Shown in pieces: positions 47,889 to 60,640 of a stretch of DNA of 64,000 nucleotides. The DNA is from Canna indica (taxonomy: Eukaryota; Streptophyta; Magnoliopsida; Zingiberales; Cannaceae), in the NCBI GenBank assembly GCA_034359265.1, contig CP136896.1, positions 62,383,501 to 62,447,500 of the forward strand, given 5' to 3'. The translations under genes were made by a program, and so were the position numbers. Positions within the stretch are counted from its first letter, which is position 1, and each line of letters starts with the position of its first letter. The notes beneath the pieces were generated by a model that worked only from the letters and a program-made list of their open reading frames with translations, was not told the origin of the DNA and ran no database searches.

Positions 47889-50800
47889 TCATGGCCTATG
47901 TTTCTCCGACTTATCTGGAATTCTAAGACTATCATAGGCTCTCAATATCTCTGAAGTAAAATTCCCAAGTTCTTCAATTAATGGAGCTAAACCACTTTGC
48001 AAAGTACTAGAAGCAACATTTTTTATTTGCTTTAAAGTTTCCTCATGTTTAAACATTTTCTTGTCCAATCTCTTTCTCAGCAAGTCCAGTTTCACCATTC
48101 CTTCATCATGGTGTTTCAGGCCATCCTCAGTTGATAATTCAATGTCCAGATGCCCACTTCTACTTTTCTGTAGCAAAGATTCTAACTTTTTATCGTAAGC
48201 TCCTGAGACATTCTCTGCTTCAAGTCTTCGGCATTGTTCCTCTTTCTGAGTCTCTGATAGAATATGGAGAATTGCAATAAAAGCATGCATTGCTTCAGCA
48301 ACTTGTTTTCCTGAGACATTCTTGTTTGCATGGCTCCAATCATTCGAGAGAACAAATACAGCTGGAGCTCCAATTCTACCAGGTGAGAAAGGAGCAACTC
48401 CATCAGGTGTTTGCTCCTCTTCTTGAGGCAGCCAACAAATTAACCATCCATTTAGAGCCTCAATGTAAGATTTCTGAATGTCAATCAAGTCCTTGAAACA
48501 TTGGTACCAGTTTAACAGCTCCAGCTCCAAGTCTTTAGTGGCCTTCGCAACTGATTCTCTTTGGTTTCCGGTTTTTGTTGCCAGTTTATGCATTTTGCTA
48601 CTAGCTATAGCCTTCAGCTGTTTCTGATGGCAATCCAGAACAGTCTTCCACATTCTTATAAGTCTAGATTCAGGTAGAAAAGTATTTATCAGCATAGAGT
48701 TTATGTAAAGGATTCTCGAAAAAGTATTTATGTAAAGGCAGTACAATTATAGCCAATGTACTTTTAGAAAAAGTAGGAACAGATATCATGAAGCTCCTAA
48801 TATCATATCTATTTTGGATATCAGTCACTTATTTTTCATTGTTTTCATATAAAAATGTCTAGTCAAATTGCAGGTAAAACTTAAATTGATGTAGTTAGAA
48901 TCTCAACTAGTGATTAAACTATTTTAACACTGGATTTGATGGATGGTCACTTGCCACCAATCTGGATCTATAAAAAGAGGATCCAGGTTCCTTCTCTTCA
49001 TTCACTAAAAAAAAATCCTTACCTTAATTTAATGTTTATTATTTTATTATTTATTATAGTCAATATGTGGACAAGTAACTCTTCAAAAAGCAAAATGAGG
49101 AGACTATAATCTTCTAGATACATCAAATAGCTCAGTGAAACTAAATTTTTCATCAGTAATAAGAAACAATGCAAAGAAATCATAAGGAACTCAGAGATTC
49201 TCACACCCTTGTATTAATTCAGTAAGTTGGGGCTGCAACTCTTCATCTCTGATCATGTGCATCCTGCTTGAAATGGAATTGACTGACCTGATGATGACAC
49301 TGATTCTGGTCTGCAGATGTCTTAGTGAAGTCCGAGTCATATCAATCTTGGAGGAATCTTCTCGTCTAGAAACCAAGTCTTTTAATTCTTTGTATTTCTT
49401 TTCGTAGATGATTCGGAGTTTTTCTTCATCCTAGAATAACCATCTGGAAATTTAATACAGATAATGATAAAGAGGGACCAATCGGACCATGAAGAAATAC
49501 AAACAGATACCAGTTTTTCATAACTAACTATTCACCAGTGAAAAAACAAGACAGGTGAATTTCATGTCTAGGTTGAAGGTTTGATAAAATATTTTGGTGT
49601 TGAGACATTAAGAACAGAAGCCATGTTATACATAAAGATTGTTGTGAAAACTTATCAAGATGTACAAAATGCAATATGCATTGTATATGCAACCTACATG
49701 CTGGAATATTATAAGTGACTCAAAATATTGTACTTTTTTAAATAATAAGACAAAAGTCTGTGTTTGTATATAAGAAACAAAAACTAACCTAGGCTCTTTG
49801 CAACCAGTTCATAACTATTGGATAAAAATTACATCATCAACCAATAGAATCTGAACTTCTATATAAAAATTACAAAAAGAGTTTCTTCTAACATATCGGA
49901 CCTCCCCAAGTATGTTGAAAGTGGCATTGTTCAGTTTTCTATATTTTGTGTTTATAGATTAAATTGCATGGGTTGAAACCTAGCATACTCTATACTGCAC
50001 CATGTTGGAGTTCAGGACATATGATCTCTTTGCCTATGCTGATTGACACCTAGGTGTGCCAACTAGAAAAATATAGCAGTGTGCTATGCCACAAAGCCAC
50101 AAAACATTGACACTTGAGTATTTGCATCTTCTTTTGTGGATGCTTAATAATTTTTTTTTAAAAAATGTATAGAGTGCTAGAGAATATATTTCTTACTTTT
50201 AATCAACGACATATCTTAATAGCTATTAAGCTATAGTATCTCCAGTTCTCTTAATTTGGTTTACTACCATGGTAGAGCTTTTCACATTAATATAACCCTA
50301 ATATCAGGTAAATGCAATCACATAAATAAGCAATCTAATCTTGTTTAGATAGCAACAATGAATATTATATGTTGAAAATATTAGGTATAGATAATGCAAT
50401 TAGGGGAGTCAATTAATATGATTTCCTATTTCATTTCTTTGTTGTTACCTAGTTCCCTTAGGTAGTCACTATGGTTTCATCACATGCTAATCTAATTAAT
50501 TATGTTATATGGTGGTAGACTGTACCCTTCCCGAGTCTATATAATTAACCTAATTATATTACCACTTATCATCTCAACTTCATACACCTAGCTGCTCCAA
50601 ACTTCTTGTGTTATTGACAATCAACCAAGCTTTACATATTTACCCATATGGTGTAGGAATTATGGTCTAATGGCCTAAAGTATCATATTAAATATCTAAT
50701 TGTTCATCAAAAAACAGAATGACACTATTGAGTTGATTTGGTTGCTTTTTGCTTGTACCTTTACTTCTTTGTAGAGTTTCTCCTCCCATAAATATAGCTT

Positions 50801-53800
50801 GTCAAGAGTTGATGAAAGGTTACATGACTTCTTATTTTCCTGATTGTCAAGATCATCTTTTACAGGTTTTCCATTCATGGTACTCATATATGTATGTTGG
50901 ACTTGCCTAAAAGAATGTGAAGATGTCAACACAGGCGCAGCTATCGGATAAAAAATTCTGGAAGAAATATCTGCAAAAACCATTTACTATAGATTATATA
51001 ACCTTATAAAACATCGCAATAAAGTTAGATCACAGTGTAGCAAATTTTTTTCCTTTTTACAATTTTGAAGAAGTCACGTAACAGTAGGAATATATGGAAA
51101 ATAAGGAAAAATCAACTGAAATAATTAGGCAACTTCGATAACGTTTCATTGCAACACAGGCACTACAGTTTCACAATACAAGATCAATCTAAGTCATTGT
51201 GTTTGGTTTTTGGCAATTAAAACTGCTTGTAAATAATATTTGCATGGTAATGCAAAATGCTTGTATGTGTAATTGCAACTATAATAGTAATTATTCAAAT
51301 AATTGAAAATATGTAATTATCCTCATCTTATTTACCAAATAAAGTTAATTAACATTGATATACTATTTTTAATTTTTTATATATTTATCTTTTTTAATCC
51401 ATATTTTATAAATTTTAACATCTTTTGAGGTCATAACTGCAACATGTGGCTTTTACAAGTTGCAAATACATTTGAATTTACAAGGCTCAATTTCATATGG
51501 ATTTGTAAAGCCAGCGAATCATTTGGGGGCAACTAAATGCTTGCAGGGAAGTAATATGTCATAAATGTTCATGTTGCCAATCCATTTGCAGAAAACAAAA
51601 GACAACAGCATAAAATGGAGTAACAAAAGGTAAATTATTTACTATATTGACTCTTGGAAAGAGAGAAAAAAAGAGTAACTCATTTATAGCTGAGGTTCTA
51701 GAATACTAAAAGCAATCAACAATATTAATTCTCCCTTGACTTTTTCAAGCAACTTCTGCCCAGCAACATTTGGCACTGCATTTACTCAAAAGCTAAGAAT
51801 AAGCTAGACAGGATAGCATCGGCATGATAAGCATTGTTGATGAGACACACTATAAAGAGCAAGGTGAACAAAGAATATTTCCCTCTAAAATCCAAACAAG
51901 TGATGAGGTTCTAGAAGTGACTGCAAGCAAATTCATATTGTGAAATATAGGTGTAAAAGGAAATATGGACCATTGAAGGGTAGCTTATCTCAATAGTAGC
52001 TGCTTTTTTAGATTTTTATTCTGTTTGGTAGCAATTTCTTCTGTTTTAGCTTGGCATGTAGCTTGTTCAGTACTGGCCCTCTTATTATATGTTTTTTGTT
52101 CTCTGAAATACAAATTGGGCTAATCTTTGCTTCAGAAAAAAATAAGGTGATAAATTATAGTAGGTGGTTTTACGTCCAAATAATAATAATAATAATAATA
52201 ATAACATAGTTGGTGGTTTGCTGAGAGATATTATCCTTTTATTTGTCTAGGTCAACAAGTAGCAGCAAGATGGTCCAATCAAATAATTCCTAGCTTTACA
52301 ATCATGCATCATGATTACTTTAACTAAAGGATTTAGCTTCTCTTGTAGAAAATTGACTAAATAAATAAATTTATTAACTGGTAGAGTAAAATTGTGGAAG
52401 CTGAATGAAACTGACAATACTACCTAAAAAGCACTCTGGTCTATTTTCCACTCCTTACATGAGGCATCTTGCTTCTGGTTCTCTCTGTATAATATATGAC
52501 TACAATGGTATCTTATCTTATCAATAAACTTCAGTGGGGGTATCCCTCAAAAAGAACACTCTGGTTATCAAATTGGAATGTAACACAATAATACATGTGA
52601 ATTGATTCTCTCTAGTTCCTTTCTGGAAGGGAACAAATGCTTTCATGTTTGGAACAACTAAATTTTACTACTTCCATCAACAACCAATTAAAAATTAGTA
52701 GAATTATGACATAAAGAGCTTAGGATGTAATTTTTCCTATCATTCTTACAACTAAGACTCCCATGATCAAGGTACATATGTTATCAATATATCAAAGACA
52801 TTGCATCCCTCAAAATTTAACTTCATATGCAAATATCTTGTAGTAAGTAGATTGCTCAAGAAAATAGAAACAATGGAAGACTAACCTCCAAAACGTTTAC
52901 TTCTCGAATGGTAAGGAAACTTGTCGACCTCAAGCATCCTAGATACCTCTACACCGCAATCAGCAGCAGAAGTGAAATGCTCCTTTATCTCCTTCACTAC
53001 ATCTACGACATCCCTTGTAGCATGAAGGGAAAATGATTGCTCGCTACTCATAGTAGATGATGATTTCCCATCGGTTGGTGCACTTTCTTCTCTCACATTG
53101 GATTTTTCATCAGATGTTTTCTGTCCCCTCTTTACTTTGGATCCTTCATCCTCTCCACCACTTTTCCCTTTGCTGGATGTCCAACTATTCTTTCTCCCTT
53201 CCTTTCCCAACCCAACAGTACCACTCTTCTCATCCTTTTTTTCCATGTCTTTAACTGGCAAAGGTTCTAAATTCCAGTTGCTAGAATCTTTACCTCCCAT
53301 TCCCAGATCATTGTCCAGCACATTTCCCTTCTTTGCTTCTGCTTTTTCCTTCGTCGCCTCCTTTGTTGGCTGAAGACCCAATTCAAATTCAAGATCAGGT
53401 ATTCCTTCTTGCTTCCTCACTTCGCTCAAATCAGGACTACCCATGAAGGAACCTATGCGAAGCTTTCCTTGAGAGTAATGGTCCATGATAAACTCATAAT
53501 TCAAGAAAGGGTCAAGGAACTCCCAACCAGAGGTTTTGACAGGCGAGGGTGGAGGAGGCGTAGCAGGGGCCACCGTCGGCATGGAAGGACCCAACTGTTC
53601 ATCTCTAGCTGGCGTCAGTGGTCCAATTGGAACACCATAGGGAGCATAGTCGAATCCATACCCATAACCATTGTAGGGAGAATTTGACCAAGGTGGGGGC
53701 AAGGGATTCTGGTAGACTGTTTGGGGGACCTCCATGGACGTCTTCAAGAATGAAGAATTAAGGCTTGAAGACGAAATATGCTTATGTGGTGAAGATGATA

Positions 53801-54233
53801 AATCCTCTCCACCATCATCACCACTTTCAACGGGTTTGCTTAAGCCATCGTGATCAACCTCAGACTCCGCGATGAACGACAGTGGCAAGTGGGAGCCATC
53901 CAGCGAGAGGGCGTGAGAGAGTGGCGTCGCGGAAGAGGAAGCAGAGGCGGCGGCGGCGCTACCGCGCCCAAAAGACCTCGTTTTCCCTTTCCCATCCGAA
54001 GAGGGGATGGTGAGGACGGGCGACCCCGGCGGCAAAGAGGACGCCGCCGCAGTGAGCTCCTCCTGGACGAAGCGGTGGAGCGCGTCCCCGACGGAGGCGA
54101 GGGCGTCGAAGTAGGCGGCGTGGGCGGCGGCGAGGGCGTACCGCCGTTCGACCGCAGCTGCGATCAGCTCCCTCCGATCCCGGCACAGAGACACCAGCTT
54201 AGTCTCCTCAATTTTCGAGCTCTTGCATCCCAT
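47889..54233 (-). CDS. DUF630/DUF632 protein (NRG2/REL2-type)
   Basis: Exons on the - strand: 54233-52886, 50970-50759, 49430-49207, 48663-47889, in frame, giving 852 residues. Residues 1-60 form DUF630 (MGCKSSKIEETKLVSLCRDR ... VERRYALAAAHAAYFDAL). The MGC start is a typical N-myristoylation plus palmitoylation signal, suggesting membrane attachment. Residues 60-410 are proline/serine- and charge-rich. DUF632 begins near DVVKEIKEHFTSAADCGVEV (about 414) and continues through LDKLYLWEEKLYKEVK, IRMWKTVLDCHQKQLKAIAS and QKSYIEALNGWL, with a coiled-coil-like C-terminus. Relatives include Arabidopsis NRG2 (nitrate response) and rice REL2 (leaf rolling); which role applies here is not shown. The first exon is GC-rich and the rest AT-rich. 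Its end faces GPN2 (1.2 kb apart). Confidence 0.92.
51190..51590. repeat. Possible Harbinger-like MITE in intron 1 of the DUF632 gene
   Basis: The GTGTTTGGTTTTTGGCA start and interior words such as ATTTGCATGGTAATGCAAAATGC recall the ends of the Harbinger element at 7764-9006. I could not identify a matching right end or target duplication. The rest of the 1.9-kb intron (50971-52885) appears featureless apart from an AAT microsatellite at about 52181-52203. Confidence 0.3.
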
Positions 54234-54496
54234 ATCCGGCCGTGTTCAGCCGCGCCTCCACCGGAGGCGGCGCCGCCGCCATTCGCTCTCCGTCATCAAG
54301 GAAGGGATCGAATCAATCGAGAAACACTAACCCCGGATCGCGCCCTTCGTCACGGCAAGTTATCTCCGCTATGTTCTCGGTTCGTATCGCTTCGTTTGGA
54401 AAAGAATGTAACGGTATCGTTAGGTAGTGGAGGAAGAGAGGGAAGAGTGGAAGACCATGGTCATGGCGCGAAGGCGGAGAGAGGAGGGGAAGTTCT

Positions 54497-54515
54497 CTCC
54501 TAATATATATATTGA
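54497..54515 (-). promoter_or_regulatory. Possible TATA box of the DUF632 gene
   Basis: Read on the - strand, CAATATATATATTAGGAGAG lies about 265 bases upstream of the start codon. This is the only strong TATA-like element in the proximal upstream region, and the downstream leader is pyrimidine-rich. Placement is by sequence only. Confidence 0.35.
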
Positions 54516-55439
54516 AAATTGCACGTCGAGCAGGTAGGATCCAATGTCCATCAACAAACAATCCATAGAGACATGGCGTTCCTAAATGGTTCTCTGTCTT
54601 GTGGGTCCCTCAAGTAAGCGTCTAATCAATTGACAAGTGGATTTCAAACTTAGTTATTGTCGGGAAACGGGTAGCCGATTCGGTAATCCACAGAGGAGGC
54701 CTTTCAGGGTGACAAGGAGCCAGGTGGCAAGAAAAGTCTGCCATGTTTCTTTAGCATTATCCGTGTCTCATATACCCTTCACTCAGTTAGGTATTTTGTG
54801 TGGGTCCCTGCAGCAACACCTCTAATAAGTAAAGTAAGAATTCAGAGTTAAAACTAGTACATCCAACTACCCAAGAAGTAAGAAAAAGGGTGACGGAGTA
54901 CCTGCTCTAACACTCAAGTCAATTGATATAAAGTCAGTTGCTTCCTGAAAAGGAAAGTCAGCGAGGGAGGAAACCTCGTGTCACTTGTCAGCTAGTCGAA
55001 CAAAATTTGGCATCAAGCTGCATATGGAAATTGGATCAGATAGCCTGCTTTCGAGTTAAACATATAATTTTTTTTACAAAATCTATATGGTAAAATAATA
55101 ATAAATGATTATATCCAACATTTTTAAGAAACGATTAACATAATAAATTTTAAATCAACTGATATTAATATTTTGACTTATTCAATTTGTTTAATATCTA
55201 AAATTGTATAAATTGAATGCTACGTTGTATAGTATGATATAAATTTTATAATAATCCTTCCCTAAGAAGCAATTTAATAACAATCCTAATAAAACCTAGA
55301 ATAAATTATAATAATACCATGTGATTACAATCTTTCAAATATTACCATAATGCAAGAGGTATAATAAGAGCAGTCTACATTTGATGGTCAAATTTATCCT
55401 ACGGTATGATTGAAATTGCATCGACGACGGGGCTAATTA

Positions 55440-55889
55440 TAGAGGTGACAATGGGTCATGCCAGGCCAACCCAGGTCCAAGCCCGGGCAAGCATGACCCG
55501 ACATTTTAAAGGGTAGGCCCAGCTCGGGCCCGAGTCCGCCCCTTCGGGCTCGGGCTAGGCTCGAGCCAGTCCAAAAATCTAAAAATAGGAATTATAAGGT
55601 TGGCGGTGAGACCTTATAATTTTTTGTGATGAACTAACCACCACAACAATACTCATTATCTTTTTTAATATAACTTTACTAAATAAAATAAGTAATTCTC
55701 AAGCCTGGCACAAAAAATTAGGCTAGGCTTGGGTGCGGCTAGCCTAGTCGGGCCCATGCTGTGCGGGCTCGGTACGGTCCGCTTTCGAGCTGAGCCGAGC
55801 TGAGCATGGCCCACGTGCCTAAGGGGGCGAGCCCAGCCCGCCCGCCCTTTGGGCACAATCGGGCCTGGCCCGACCCATTGTCACCTCTA
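55440..55889. mobile_element. hAT-type MITE, family B copy 2 (complete)
   Basis: GCTAATTA at 55432-55439 is repeated at 55890-55897. Both ends read TAGAGGTGACAATGGGTC, a perfect 18-base inverted repeat. The body is rich in GGCCCG and GGGCTCGG. It is 450 bp long with no coding capacity. The perfect ends suggest recent movement. Confidence 0.93.
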
Positions 55890-55919
55890 GCTAATTAAGT
55901 TTAATTAGATATTTTGGGC

Positions 55920-56830
55920 TTGAATTCATTTGGAACAAATAGATAAAATTTGTATAGTACTAGCTTGTATTGGTTAACTTTTTTTAACAAATATAGAAAG
56001 TCACAATAGTTGATCATACTAGGGATCAAATCCTAGATCTCTAGGCAACATACAACATGTTGCCACCAACTGTGCTACCCACAGTTGACCACTTATATTG
56101 GTTAACTTGTATAATACTAGTCTGTATTGTACTATTATTATGTAGTGTTTGGTGCACACATGTATAATGCAGTTGTATAACTACTTAGTATTTTAATTAA
56201 TGAAATAAATTTTAACTCATTAGTATTTTAATTAACGAAATAATTTTTTTTTATAATACAAAAGAGAAAAAAAAAAATACAAAAGAGGTGATGTGGTTTT
56301 AAAAAATAGTTTTTATTAAAATATTTCATAATATTTAATTTAAATTTAATTTTATAGACTTTGTACAAAATTCTCTAATGCATGAGAGAGTTTGAAAAAT
56401 AATAATTATACTCTAATATCTCTTTTTTATCATTAAATATTTTTTCATAAATCAAAATTATTTTTCATAAATCAAAATAATTAAGTATATATATAAATTT
56501 TCGGCGAAAGTATTTAATTAGTTAAGGACTTTGGTCGGGAGTAAAATGGGTATCCGAAACATTCCAGATTTGAGAATTTTTACCTTCAAAATTTAAATTT
56601 GGAAATTTCCACTTCAAAATTTGATTTTGGGAAGTTGTTTTTCTAATAAGCCTAATTATGATGAGATCTCATGGTGTATTATTAATATATCATTTGAGAA
56701 ACTATTTCTAATCCATATATTTGTTAATATCTCATTTTAAGAGTTCTCAAACACTACATAGTTTTATGATAATACTATATGGGGCTTATACATGGTACTA
56801 AATAGACCCTATACGTACTGAAATTAATTC
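55920..56830. repeat. AT-rich MITE-like repeat, related to 61390-61740
   Basis: No gene is present. Both segments share ACTAGTCTGTATTG near their left end, AAAATGGGTATCC-A-ACATT in the middle and a right end with TATGGGGCTTATACATGGTAC, so they are copies of one element, probably Tourist-like. Ends are too worn for a target duplication. A short gene-free AT-rich stretch follows to 57012. Confidence 0.4.
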
Positions 56831-57012
56831 TTGTCAACTTTTCGGCTTCACAATAATGTATTTTTTTCTTTAAATTTTGATTCTAATTGAATGGCATCGA
56901 AAATTGTGAGAACAAAGATTGTTATTTCAAGAATTACAAGCTTGGTCAAGTATTCTTTCGCGTGATGAATAACTGCCACGTGGAACCAATATATTAAGTT
57001 ATCAAACTGCTT

Positions 57013-57068
57013 AATCTTATCTTATCTTATCTTATCTTGTCTTTATCTTATATCTTATATCTTATATA
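57013..57068 (+). repeat. (ATCTT)n microsatellite
   Basis: Five to six perfect ATCTT units followed by diverged TATCTTATATCTTATA units. It lies directly before the hAT MITE at 57098. Confidence 0.85.
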
Positions 57069-57097
57069 AAATACAGTTCTTAGATAGTGAAAATTTA

Positions 57098-57554
57098 TAG
57101 GGATGCCAATTGAAACAAGTGAACCGCGGTTAACTGATTAACCGAATCGCAAAATCCAATTTCAGATAGTAAATTTGCAATTTGGTTTCAGTTAGTATAA
57201 TAAAAAAATCAATTAAAATCGATTCAATTTCGGTTATTGAGTTGCAGATAATCGGTAATTGAAACCGGTTATATGTTTTAGTTTTGGTTATTGATTACTA
57301 GCGGTCAACCGGTATCCGAAATCAGTAATATTAATTATTTGATAATTTTTATATATTTCAAAATTTATTTTACTTAACCGGTTAGTAAACGGACGGTAAC
57401 CGATTCTATTTGAACCCAACTAACTGGTTTTCATTATCCGTCAGATAACCGAAACCAAGCCAGTTTTGGTTTCGGATAATAGTTTTTGAAACTGATCGAT
57501 TTCAATTTCGGCTAATCATAAAAAATACGGTTAACCAAATCATTGCCATCCATA
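57098..57554. mobile_element. hAT-type MITE (AACCGGTT-rich)
   Basis: The left end is TAGGGATGCCAATTGAAAC. The right end, reverse complemented, is TATGGATGGCAATGATTTGG. The flanks AAAATTTA (57090-57097) and AAAATGTA (57555-57562) are an 8-bp target duplication with one mismatch. The body is full of GGTTAACCG and GGTTATT motifs. It has no coding capacity. Confidence 0.78.
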
Positions 57555-57562
57555 AAAATGTA

Positions 57563-58500
57563 CACATGTCACTTTCTCATTTCTCTACTTCTCCTCCAAA
57601 TATTTTCGTTCATTCTTAATTATCTAATCTAATATATTATTTATGTATTTGGTTGTTCGCATAATACTATCTTAAATTTTCATTTCTCTTGCATCCTTAA
57701 GATTTATTGGAACCAAAACTCAATAATCTTTCATATTACAAGGTCATGCACGCTTCTTATCTTATCTGTGTTAATTAATGTATTTTGGTGTTCTTATCCT
57801 TTTATTTTTGATATTCCTACAATTTAAATTTTTTTGTACACTTGCATGCTTACAATTTTTTGGAACCACAAGTCAATAATTTTTCATATTTCATCATCAC
57901 TCAAGCTTTTTATCCTTATTAATTAATTAATTAACGACTGTATGTCGCCAGACATTAATTACTTTTGATTAAGTTCATATGTTTATTTCTAATATATTTT
58001 GGTTATTACTTACTCCAAAACATTTGTAATTTTGGATTATCATTTTTTATTATTATATAATTATGAGCTTTTGTAAAATCAAATACTATGATTGATAGTT
58101 ATTTTTAGCGTTTTCATCTTTTGTCTATTTTATGTAATATGTATGAATATATTAATGTTCATGTATTTTATATATACACAACTTAAATTTATTTGATTTT
58201 TTTTAATATCAATTTTCCTGTCATATATATTTTATCTTCTCGAAAAATTCGTGAATTGAACGGATAATTAAACTAGCGAGGCTTAAAAGAATAAAAATCT
58301 TAGTTGATGAACAACCACAAGAGAGTTAATTAAAAGATAAGCTTGGCGACGTCTTGAAATAATCTACGCTACCATATTTTGGGAATGAAACATATTAGTT
58401 TATAATGTAAAAAATTAAATCATAGAAAAAAGTATCATGATCATGTACTAAATTATAAATAAATGTAAAATAGTTATAATCTAATGGTTATAATCATGAT
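57563..58500. other. AT-rich gene-free stretch
   Basis: I see no gene, RNA or bounded repeat here. The sequence is AT-rich with TTAATTAATTAA runs. Confidence 0.5.
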
Positions 58501-58504
58501 CATG

Positions 58505-59009
58505 TACTCTTCTTTTTCGGCTCTTGGTTCTACTTCTTTGACTAGAAGAGCTATGAGCATCAAAATCAAGATTAGTAGTAGGTATGTGACCATTGTCATC
58601 ATCACCTTCATTAAATTAAAGTGACAATTTCTTCGGTTTTGACATAATCATATAAAATATTTAACGAGACCCATAAATCAAAAGTCGAAGAACAATGCAT
58701 GATTTTTTCTAAGACGCCATTTGGTAATGTGCAAAGAATATAATTCATGGCATCTCCATTATACTTAAACATTTTTTTTTATCTAATTCACTCCAATCAT
58801 GCATGTCAACCTTATGTTCAATGAATTCCCAATGTAGCATGTTAAAGACTCCAAAACCTAGTCTTTAAATAATTGTACATAATATACTTCCAAAGACCAA
58901 AGTACGAGTCATCGAACCTAGGGGTGAAGACGCTACCGACTATATCTAGAACCATTTCGAAATTGAGACAAGGTGTAGAATGGATGGTGAAATCTCAATC
59001 TACAAACCC
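58505..59009 (-). pseudogene. Copia gag fragment, decayed
   Basis: On the - strand, downstream of the primer binding site (reverse of GCTCTGATACCA at 59010-59021), the frame opens MVLDIVGSVFTPRFDDS, then HCSSTFDLWVSLN-like and GDDDNGHIPTTNLDFDAHSS. This is the same gag as at 16320 with several stops and frame changes. The sequence stops resembling gag near 58505, shortly before where the zinc knuckle would begin. Confidence 0.75.
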
Positions 59010-59023
59010 GCTCTGATACCAAT

Positions 59024-60447
59024 TGTTGACGAAATGGCGACACTAGCTAGAGGGGAGGTGAATAGTATGTTTACTAATTCGATTAGTCTAAATATGATTT
59101 TAATCGATTACTTAAATCGTTTAGGCAAATTGCAATTATGCGATTAAATGCGGAAGCAATATAAAGCAATTAAGGCAAATAAGAATTCAATGCAAACACA
59201 CAAGATTTATAGTGGTTCAGCCCCAATGCCTACTCCACTACCTAAGCACTCGCTTAGGATTTCCAAACTAAGTTTTACTAGATTAATTGCTTGTTTCCCT
59301 TACAACGAGGACTTTTCACCGGAAAGTCTCCGCTCTCCAACCGAAGACACTTCCACACCCGGAAGTATCCCGCATTCCTACCGGGAGCACTTTCCCACCT
59401 CAACCTAAGGGACAACTAGAACTAGTCCTAGTAAGCTCTAAGTTTACACAAATGACTTTACTCCTTCTAGACCAAGGATACCACTTCACACGACAAGACC
59501 TAACAGCTAGGTCTTCACAAACCCAGATAAAAATAGTTTCGAATAACGGTTAAAATTACAAGGGAAAAGAGCTTAAAGTAAGACAAAATTATCTACTCTT
59601 TTCCAAGCCTTAAAACCTCCAACTCGGTCAAGTCGTTGAGCTTGAATTAAATCCCGAGTTGAGGAAGCAGACGACGCTTGAAGAAGAACTCGATGAAGAA
59701 CGAGGCACGCTTCAATCAATCTTTTTGGAAGGCAAAAATCTTCCTTTTAATGGCTCAAAAACTCTGTGTTGATCAAGGAAGAAGACTAAATGAAGTATAT
59801 GAGGGTGTATTTATACCATCGTGAAGAAACGACTGTTCAACGGATAGAAAATTATACGTTACAGGCCGCCGGTCGAATAGTCGGTCGACCGACTGGTCGA
59901 TCGATCTTTCGACTGCTTCTCTTCTGTTTGTGGTCGGTCGACCGACAGGTCGACCGCCCAGACGTGACTATTCATCCCCGACCTTTGGTCGACCGACGAG
60001 CTCTCACGTCTTCAGCTTTCAGCAGGTCGGTCGACCGACCGGTCGACCGCCAAGCCTGCTGCCCAAAACCAGTCACTGTCGGTCGACTGGCTGGTCGACC
60101 AAACATAGGCTGAAATTGTTTTTTCAGCCTATTTCTTCCGCGCTTGGTTTCCGAGTTCCGGCTTTCAACGAGCATCATCTTGGAGAGCTTTTGACTTGAT
60201 CTGTGGACTCATCCAAGCGACTTTGGTGCAATCGTCGATCTTCGATAAACTTCCGCGACGAACCCGAGCGTGACGATCAATGTCCTTTCGTTTTTGCGAT
60301 TTCTCTGATTTCTCCGATCGAGGACATCGAACGCTGGTCGATATGGAACCTGAAAGATATTCTTAATGAAATCATTAGTCCCATGTTTGTTATCATCAAA
60401 ATCATCAAAACCGAGATTAAGACTAAGGTTGAAAACCTAAGCCAACA
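59024..60447 (-). repeat. Copia 5' LTR, reverse orientation
   Basis: On the - strand the LTR runs from TGTTGGCTTAGG (60447) to CGTCAACA (59024), followed at once by the primer binding site. A TATA box (TATAAATA) is at 59815-59808. It is closely related to the LTR at 14636-16252, including the block GGCGGGATACTTCCGGGTGT of which the reverse complement is at about 59350-59390. GGTCGACCGAC palindromes cluster at 59870-60110, more numerous than in the other LTR. Large reading frames through these repeats are not genes. Confidence 0.85.
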
Positions 60448-60640
60448 TCGCCTCCTCTTCGTGAGAGTAGTCGCCGACCTCGCGTGCAATCTCTTCGGTG
60501 GAGAGGTCTACAATGGTGACGATGACGAGCTTCTACCCTGCGACGGCAACGAGCTCGTCCCCGGCGACAACCCGTGGAGTGCAGTTAACGTCAAGGTCTT
60601 TGAGAAGAAGGACCAAGTTATTAATAGTAATAATTTTTTA
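60448..60640 (+). other. GC-rich reading-frame scrap beyond the copia LTR
   Basis: Directly after the LTR end the + strand reads LFVRVVADLACNLFGGEVYN and DDELLPCDGNELVPGDNPWS in one frame, with clear protein-like composition and a GC content unlike its surroundings. I recognise no family. It may be part of a host exon into which the copia element inserted, or a captured fragment. Confidence 0.3.

Noticed and set aside
59790..60199. Frames rich in VDRP and GRPT repeats
   Set aside because: They arise from GGTCGACCG repeats in the copia LTR, open on both strands.
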